Shown here piece by piece: positions 58,625 to 64,000 of a DNA stretch of 64,000 nucleotides. The DNA lies in assembly GCA_018889975.1 (NCBI GenBank), contig CP076546.1, positions 744,001 through 808,000 on the forward strand, written 5' to 3'. The notes beneath the pieces are model-generated. The model saw only the letters and a program-made list of their open reading frames with translations. It was not told the origin of the DNA and did not search any database. The translations under genes were made by a program, and so were the position numbers. Origin of the DNA: Bacillus sp. NP157. Its GTDB lineage: Bacteria > Pseudomonadota > Gammaproteobacteria > Xanthomonadales > Rhodanobacteraceae. Position 1 is the first letter of the stretch; each line of letters begins with the position of its first letter.

Positions 58625-59229
58625 GGCCCATCCTTTTTCTTGGCCCTGGCCCGCGCCAGTGCGTCGAGCACGGCATTGCGTGCCTTGGGCGTGGCGACAT
58701 CGCGCTTGCTGGCGGCCAGCTGTTCTTCGCGCACGCTGCGTTCGCGCGCCAGCCGCGCTTCGCGACGCTGGAAGCGCAGCCGCGCGCTGTCGGCATGCGC
58801 GCGGTCGTCGGCCTGGGCGAGCGGCATCGGATCCAGCGTGATGCAGTCCACCGGGCACGCCGGCACGCACAGCTCGCAACCGGTGCACAGGTCGCTCAGC
58901 ACGGTATGCATGACCTTGGCGGCACCGAGGATCGCGTCCACAGGGCAGGCCTGGATGCACTTGGTGCAGCCGATGCAGTCGGCCTCGATGACTCGGGCCA
59001 GCGTGCGTGGCTTTTCCACGCCGCGCGAGGTATCCAGCGGAACGACCGGCTGGTCGAGCAGCGCGGCCAGCCGTTCGATGCCCAGCGCGCCGCCGGGCGG
59101 GCAGCGATTGATGGGGGCATCACCACCGGCGATGGCCACCGCGTACGGGCGGCAGCCATGGAATCCGCACTGCTCGCATTGGGTCTGCGGCAGCAGGTCG
59201 TCGATGCGGTCGGCAAGCGTTGGCGTCAT
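58621..59229 (-). CDS. rnfB: RnfB-like ferredoxin, soluble orphan form
   Basis: 202 residues. N-terminal 4Fe-4S domain ([13 protein letters not shown]) and two ferredoxin motifs ([28 protein letters not shown]), then a charged helical tail. E. coli RnfB/RsxB starts with a membrane helix, which is missing here, and no rnfACDGE genes are adjacent. The link to nth is kept from the ancestral rsx-nth cluster. It may be an electron donor unrelated to a full Rnf complex. Confidence 0.85.
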   Translation of the reverse strand: MTPTLADRIDDLLPQTQCEQCGFHGCRPYAVAIAGGDAPINRCPPGGALGIERLAALLDQPVVPLDTSRGVEKPRTLARVIEADCIGCTKCIQACPVDAILGAAKVMHTVLSDLCTGCELCVPACPVDCITLDPMPLAQADDRAHADSARLRFQRREARLARERSVREEQLAASKRDVATPKARNAVLDALARARAKKKDGP

Positions 59230-59252
59230 GGCTGGCGCAAGGCCGAGGCGGT

Positions 59253-61373
59253 TTAGCGGACGGTGGCGCCCGGCGCCGCGCCCTGGTCGGCGTCCAGCAG
59301 GAACAGGTCCGCGCCACCGTCACCGGCGGAGAGGATCATTCCCTCGGACAGGCCAAAGCGCATCTTGCGCGGGGCGAGGTTGGCGATGAACACCACGTTG
59401 CGACCGACCAGCGTCTCCGGCTCGGCGTAGGCCGCGCGGATGCCGGAGAAGATCTGGCGCTTGCCCAGCGGACCGGCGTCCAGTTCGAAGCGCAGCAGCT
59501 TGTCCGAACCCTCGACGAACTCGCAGGCCAGCACCTTGCCCACGCGCAGGTCGAGTTTGGCGAAGTCGTCGATGCCGATCGTCGGGGTGGCCGTCGTGGC
59601 GGATTCGGTCGGGGCGTTGGCGTCGGTCATGGCTTTGGGTGCTTCTTTGGGCTTGGTTTTCTTGCCTTCCGCCACGGCCGCTTCGCGGGCCTGCTCGGCG
59701 GGGCTCAGGGATTCCTTCGACGCGTCGACCATGGCCTCGATTTTCTTCGGATCCAGGCGGCTGAACAGCGGCGAGAAGGCATTGACGGTGTGGCCGAACA
59801 GCTCGCGACGGGCGTCGGCGAACGTGGCGATCGGCGCGCCAAGGAACGCTTCGGCGGCGGCGACGGTCACCGGGATGATCGGCTTGAGCAGGCCCGAGAG
59901 CAGGCGGAACGCGTTCAGCGCGAAGGTGCAGACCTGCTGCAGCTCGTCGCGGCGCGCGTCGTCCTTCGCGATGACCCACGGCGCCTTCGCCGCGATGTAG
60001 CCGTTCACGCTGTCGGACATGGCGACGAAGCGACGGGTCGCCTCGGCGTATTCGTCGGCTTCGTAGAGGCCTTCGATGCCTTCGTACTGGGCGAGCAGGC
60101 CCTGCCACAGCGCGGTGGCCTCGTCGTCGAAACGATCGGCCAGCTTGCCGGCGAAATGGGTGTGCACGAAGCCCGCGGTGCGGCTGGCGATGTTCGCCCA
60201 CTTGCCGACCAGGTGCGAGTTGACCCGCTCCTCGAACGACTTCAGGTCGAGGTCCACGTCCACCGGCGTCGGGCCGAGCATGGTCGCGAAGTAATAACGA
60301 AGCGCTTCCGGATCCAGCCCGGCATCGAGGAACGTGCGCGCCTGGATGAAGGTGCCGCGCGACTTGGACATCTTCGCGCCGTTCACCGTCAGGTAGCCGT
60401 TGACGTGCAGGGCAGTCGGCACGCGCAGGTTCGCGCCATGCAGCATCGCCGGCCAGAACAGACCGTGGAAGTTGATGATGTCCTTGCCGATGAAGTGGTG
60501 CATCTCGGCCGTGCTGTCGGCACCGAGGAAATCATCGAAGGCCAGGCCCTTGCGCTCGCACAACGCCTTGAACGAGGCGAGGTAGCCCACGGGCGCGTCC
60601 AGCCACACGTAGAAGAACTTGCCCGGCGCATCGGGGATCGGGAAGCCGAAGTAGGGCGCGTCGCGGGAGATATCCCAGTCGCGCAGCCCGCCATCGATCC
60701 ACTCCGCGAGCTTGGCCGCGACGCTGCTGTCGGCGACCAGCTTGCCGTCGGTGAGCTTGCCGGCGAACCAGTCGCGCAGCAGCTGTTCGAACTTGCCCAG
60801 CTCGAAGAAGTAATGCTCGGAGTCACGCAGGATCGGCGTGGCACCCGACATTACCGAGTAGGGGGTCAGCAGCTCGGTCGGCGCGTAGGTCGCGCCGCAG
60901 TTCTCGCAGTTGTCGCCGTACTGGTCGGGCGTGCCGCACACCGGGCAGGTGCCCTTGATGTAACGGTCCGGCAGGAACATGTCGCGCGTGGGGTCGTACA
61001 GCTGCTGGATGTCGCGCCGGGCGATGTAGCCGCCGTCGCGCAGCTTCAGGTAAATCGCAGTGGCGATTTCCTGGTTCTCGGGAGAATGCGTGGTGTGGTA
61101 CTGGTCGTAGCTGAAGTGGAAATCGGTGAAGTCCGCTTCGTGGCTCGCGCGGATGCCGTCGATGTATTCCTCGGCGGATTTCCCGACCTTCTCGGCGGCG
61201 AGCATGATCGGCGTGCCGTGGGCGTCTTCACCCGCGACGTACCAGACCTCGTTGCCCTGCATGCGCTGCGCCCGGGCCCAGATGTCGGCTTCGATATAGC
61301 CCAGCATATGGCCAAGATGGAGCGGGCCATTGGCGTAGGGGAGGGCGTTGGTAACGAGGATGCGGCGGGCCAT
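59253..61373 (-). CDS. metG: methionyl-tRNA synthetase
   Basis: 706 residues. HIGH motif as HLGH (19-22), zinc knuckles CPVCG...CENCG, KMSKS in [10 protein letters not shown], anticodon-binding helical domain, and a C-terminal EMAPII-like tRNA-binding domain ([23 protein letters not shown]). The start is [16 protein letters not shown], the family norm. Followed 23 bp later by rnfB, then nth. Confidence 0.97.
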   Translation of the reverse strand: MARRILVTNALPYANGPLHLGHMLGYIEADIWARAQRMQGNEVWYVAGEDAHGTPIMLAAEKVGKSAEEYIDGIRASHEADFTDFHFSYDQYHTTHSPENQEIATAIYLKLRDGGYIARRDIQQLYDPTRDMFLPDRYIKGTCPVCGTPDQYGDNCENCGATYAPTELLTPYSVMSGATPILRDSEHYFFELGKFEQLLRDWFAGKLTDGKLVADSSVAAKLAEWIDGGLRDWDISRDAPYFGFPIPDAPGKFFYVWLDAPVGYLASFKALCERKGLAFDDFLGADSTAEMHHFIGKDIINFHGLFWPAMLHGANLRVPTALHVNGYLTVNGAKMSKSRGTFIQARTFLDAGLDPEALRYYFATMLGPTPVDVDLDLKSFEERVNSHLVGKWANIASRTAGFVHTHFAGKLADRFDDEATALWQGLLAQYEGIEGLYEADEYAEATRRFVAMSDSVNGYIAAKAPWVIAKDDARRDELQQVCTFALNAFRLLSGLLKPIIPVTVAAAEAFLGAPIATFADARRELFGHTVNAFSPLFSRLDPKKIEAMVDASKESLSPAEQAREAAVAEGKKTKPKEAPKAMTDANAPTESATTATPTIGIDDFAKLDLRVGKVLACEFVEGSDKLLRFELDAGPLGKRQIFSGIRAAYAEPETLVGRNVVFIANLAPRKMRFGLSEGMILSAGDGGADLFLLDADQGAAPGATVR

Positions 61374-61418
61374 GGTCAGCACGGTCGGCGGTAGGACCGG
61401 CGATTATGGCATGGCGGT

Positions 61419-61444
61419 GAGTCGCCCGCTTTCGCGGACGACTC
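61419..61444 (-). terminator. hairpin between the DUF2147 and metG genes
   Basis: GAGTCGCCCGC / GCGGACGACTC around TTTC, six bases after the DUF2147 stop. One mismatch and no T-run; partial termination is possible. Confidence 0.5.
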
Positions 61445-61450
61445 GTGGCA

Positions 61451-61897
61451 TTACTCGGCGCGGAGCCATTCCTGGCTGCGGCCGATCAGCGAAAAGCCGA
61501 TATAGCCGTGGACGTCGAGCTTCTTGCCGCCGTCGACCAGTTTCAGGGTCACCTTGTAGATCTTGCCCTTGGCCGGGTCGAGGATCTGGCCGCCGGACCA
61601 CTCGTCGTCGTCCTTCTTCAGGCCCCACATGATGGTCATGCCTTCGATGGGCTTGTTCTTGCGCTCACCGTCGCACTCGTCACAGACCGGGTGCGGACCC
61701 TTGTCGGACTTCAGCACCTCGAGCACCTTGCCCTCGAGCAAGCCGTTGTGTTCGGTGATCTCCACGATGGACTTCACTTCGTGGGTCTTGTCGTCGATGG
61801 TCTTCCACTTGCCCACCGGCGTATCGGTGGCCGCGAAGGCGGGAACGGCGGCCAGGGCGAAGGCGAGGGCGGTGGCGGTGCGGATCAGGTGCTTCAT
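61451..61897 (-). CDS. DUF2147 exported protein
   Basis: 148 residues with signal peptide (TALAFALAAVPAFAATD). DUF2147 pattern: PVGKWKTIDDKTHEVKSIVEI at the start, a CDEC cysteine pair, IEGMTIMWGLKKDDDEWSGGQILDPAKGKIY, and the closing LDVHGYIGFSLIGRSQEW. Lipocalin-like periplasmic beta-barrel; function unknown. Confidence 0.88.
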   Translation of the reverse strand: MKHLIRTATALAFALAAVPAFAATDTPVGKWKTIDDKTHEVKSIVEITEHNGLLEGKVLEVLKSDKGPHPVCDECDGERKNKPIEGMTIMWGLKKDDDEWSGGQILDPAKGKIYKVTLKLVDGGKKLDVHGYIGFSLIGRSQEWLRAE

Positions 61898-62044
61898 GGA
61901 CTGGTTGACTCCCCATACGGTCAGGTACGGCCCGAGCCTGACGAAACCGGCATCCGCACGTCAAGCTGCAACGCGCCACCCGGCGCGCGCCCATGCGGGG
62001 GTGGGGGTGTCATAATTGGCCATCTTAAGGATCTCCTCATCCCC

Positions 62045-63130
<1,086 letters not shown>

Positions 63131-63189
63131 TTGGTGGCGTGTTCGCCGCCGTTCCGATACCTTTCCCGCTTCAGCGAGGGAGACCGTTA

Positions 63190-63756
63190 GTGAGCATCAA
63201 GTCCGACAAGTGGATCCGCCGCATGGCCGAGCAGCACGGCATGATCGAGCCGTACGAACCCGGCCAGGTCAGGGAGCGCGACGGCCACCGCCTCGTGTCG
63301 TATGGCACGTCCAGCTATGGCTACGACGTTCGCTGCGCCGACGAGTTCAAGGTGTTCACCAACATCAACTCCACCATCGTCGACCCCAAGGCCTTCGACA
63401 AGGGCAGCTTCGTCGACATCAAGTCGGACGTCTGCATCATCCCGCCCAATTCGTTCGCGCTGGCCCGCACCGTTGAGTACTTCCGCATCCCGCGCAACGT
63501 GCTCACCATCTGCCTGGGCAAGAGCACCTACGCGCGCTGCGGCATCATCGTGAACGTCACCCCGCTCGAGCCCGAGTGGGAAGGCCATGTCACGCTGGAA
63601 TTTTCGAACACCACGCCGCTGCCCGCGAAAATCTACGCCAACGAAGGCGTGGCGCAGATGCTGTTCCTGGAGTCCGACGAGGTCTGCGAAGTGTCCTACG
63701 CCGACCGGGGTGGCAAGTACCAGGGCCAGCGTGGCGTGACCCTGCCGAGCACCTGA
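63190..63756 (+). CDS. dcd: dCTP deaminase
   Basis: 188 residues, GTG start with GAGGGAG upstream. Converts dCTP to dUTP for thymidylate synthesis. Family marks: [32 protein letters not shown] and [36 protein letters not shown], which includes the catalytic Glu (LEF). Confidence 0.96.
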   Translation: MSIKSDKWIRRMAEQHGMIEPYEPGQVRERDGHRLVSYGTSSYGYDVRCADEFKVFTNINSTIVDPKAFDKGSFVDIKSDVCIIPPNSFALARTVEYFRIPRNVLTICLGKSTYARCGIIVNVTPLEPEWEGHVTLEFSNTTPLPAKIYANEGVAQMLFLESDEVCEVSYADRGGKYQGQRGVTLPST

Positions 63757-63842
63757 ACGCTTTTTCGTGTCGCATCCGCGCCCGACACGACGGCGCGGTA
63801 GACTTTCCTTTTCCGCCGTTCCACCGATCCACGGAGACACGC

Positions 63843-64000
63843 ATGATCCGAGTTCCCACCCTGATGGCCCGCGCCGCCGCGGCGATCCTCCTCGCCAGCA
63901 TGCTGGTGCTTGCCGGCTGCCATCGTGGCTCCTCGAAGACGGACCACGTCAGCACCGCGCAGGGCCAGTTCGACTACACGATCGAGGCCTACAAGAGCGG
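63843..64000 (+). CDS. lipoprotein, N-terminal part (runs off the window)
   Basis: 52 codons to the window end. Signal sequence with lipobox LAGC (MLVLAGCHRGSS), then AQGQFDYTIEAYKSG. The ribosome-binding site is ACGGAG. Too little sequence to assign a family. Confidence 0.7.
   Translation, partial: MIRVPTLMARAAAAILLASMLVLAGCHRGSSKTDHVSTAQGQFDYTIEAYKS

Overview
The window is GC-rich (third positions mostly G/C) and gammaproteobacterial in content. The gene set (TonB receptor plus GH92/GH2 enzymes, rnr-rlmB, pstSCAB-phoU next to an OprP-type porin, metG-rnfB-nth, apbC-dcd) and a very abundant short GC-palindromic REP family point to the Xanthomonadales, most likely a Rhodanobacteraceae member of the Luteibacter/Dyella type. 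This is inferred from gene content, not from a database match. I see no rRNA, prophage, CRISPR array or transposase gene.

Layout. 1-9150: end of an RND efflux pump, a family 9 glycosyltransferase, an orphan OmpR-type regulator, a TetR gene divergent from an exported alpha/beta hydrolase and an aldo/keto reductase, and a membrane diguanylate cyclase. 9293-24291: a glycan-use locus (TonB receptor, GH92, GH2, and a second GH92) interrupted by a HAD phosphatase, a DUF417 protein and a cueR-copA copper operon. Palindromes TTnnATCGATnnAA precede the receptor (twice) and the second GH92 gene. 24461-25669: a DUF2778 (Tlde1-like) L,D-transpeptidase-fold protein and an overlapping small membrane protein, a probable effector-immunity pair, enclosed by two inverted copies of a 140-bp element. 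25744-30541: a carbonic anhydrase-bestrophin operon, then gcvP under a tandem glycine riboswitch. 30645-42808: accessory genes, including an SDR/TetR pair, DUF4272 and SUFU-like proteins, a cytolysin-like secreted protein with a ricin-type lectin domain, a serine hydrolase/ECF sigma operon, a HigB toxin fused in frame to an antitoxin fragment, and a membrane gene that has lost its stop codon. 42922-64000: mostly core genes: tRNA-Leu, rnr, rlmB, a guanidine-II riboswitch with sugE/gdx, the phosphate operon and porin with Pho boxes, RNase T, a second carbonic anhydrase paired with a SulP transporter, nth, rnfB, metG, apbC, dcd.

Two themes join distant parts. Two beta-carbonic anhydrases are each coupled to a different anion-transport family (bestrophin, SulP). 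The REP elements occupy about a dozen gene ends, and in four genes the stop codon itself lies inside the element. Start codons were chosen by ribosome-binding site, signal peptide and gene overlap; several are GTG or TTG.
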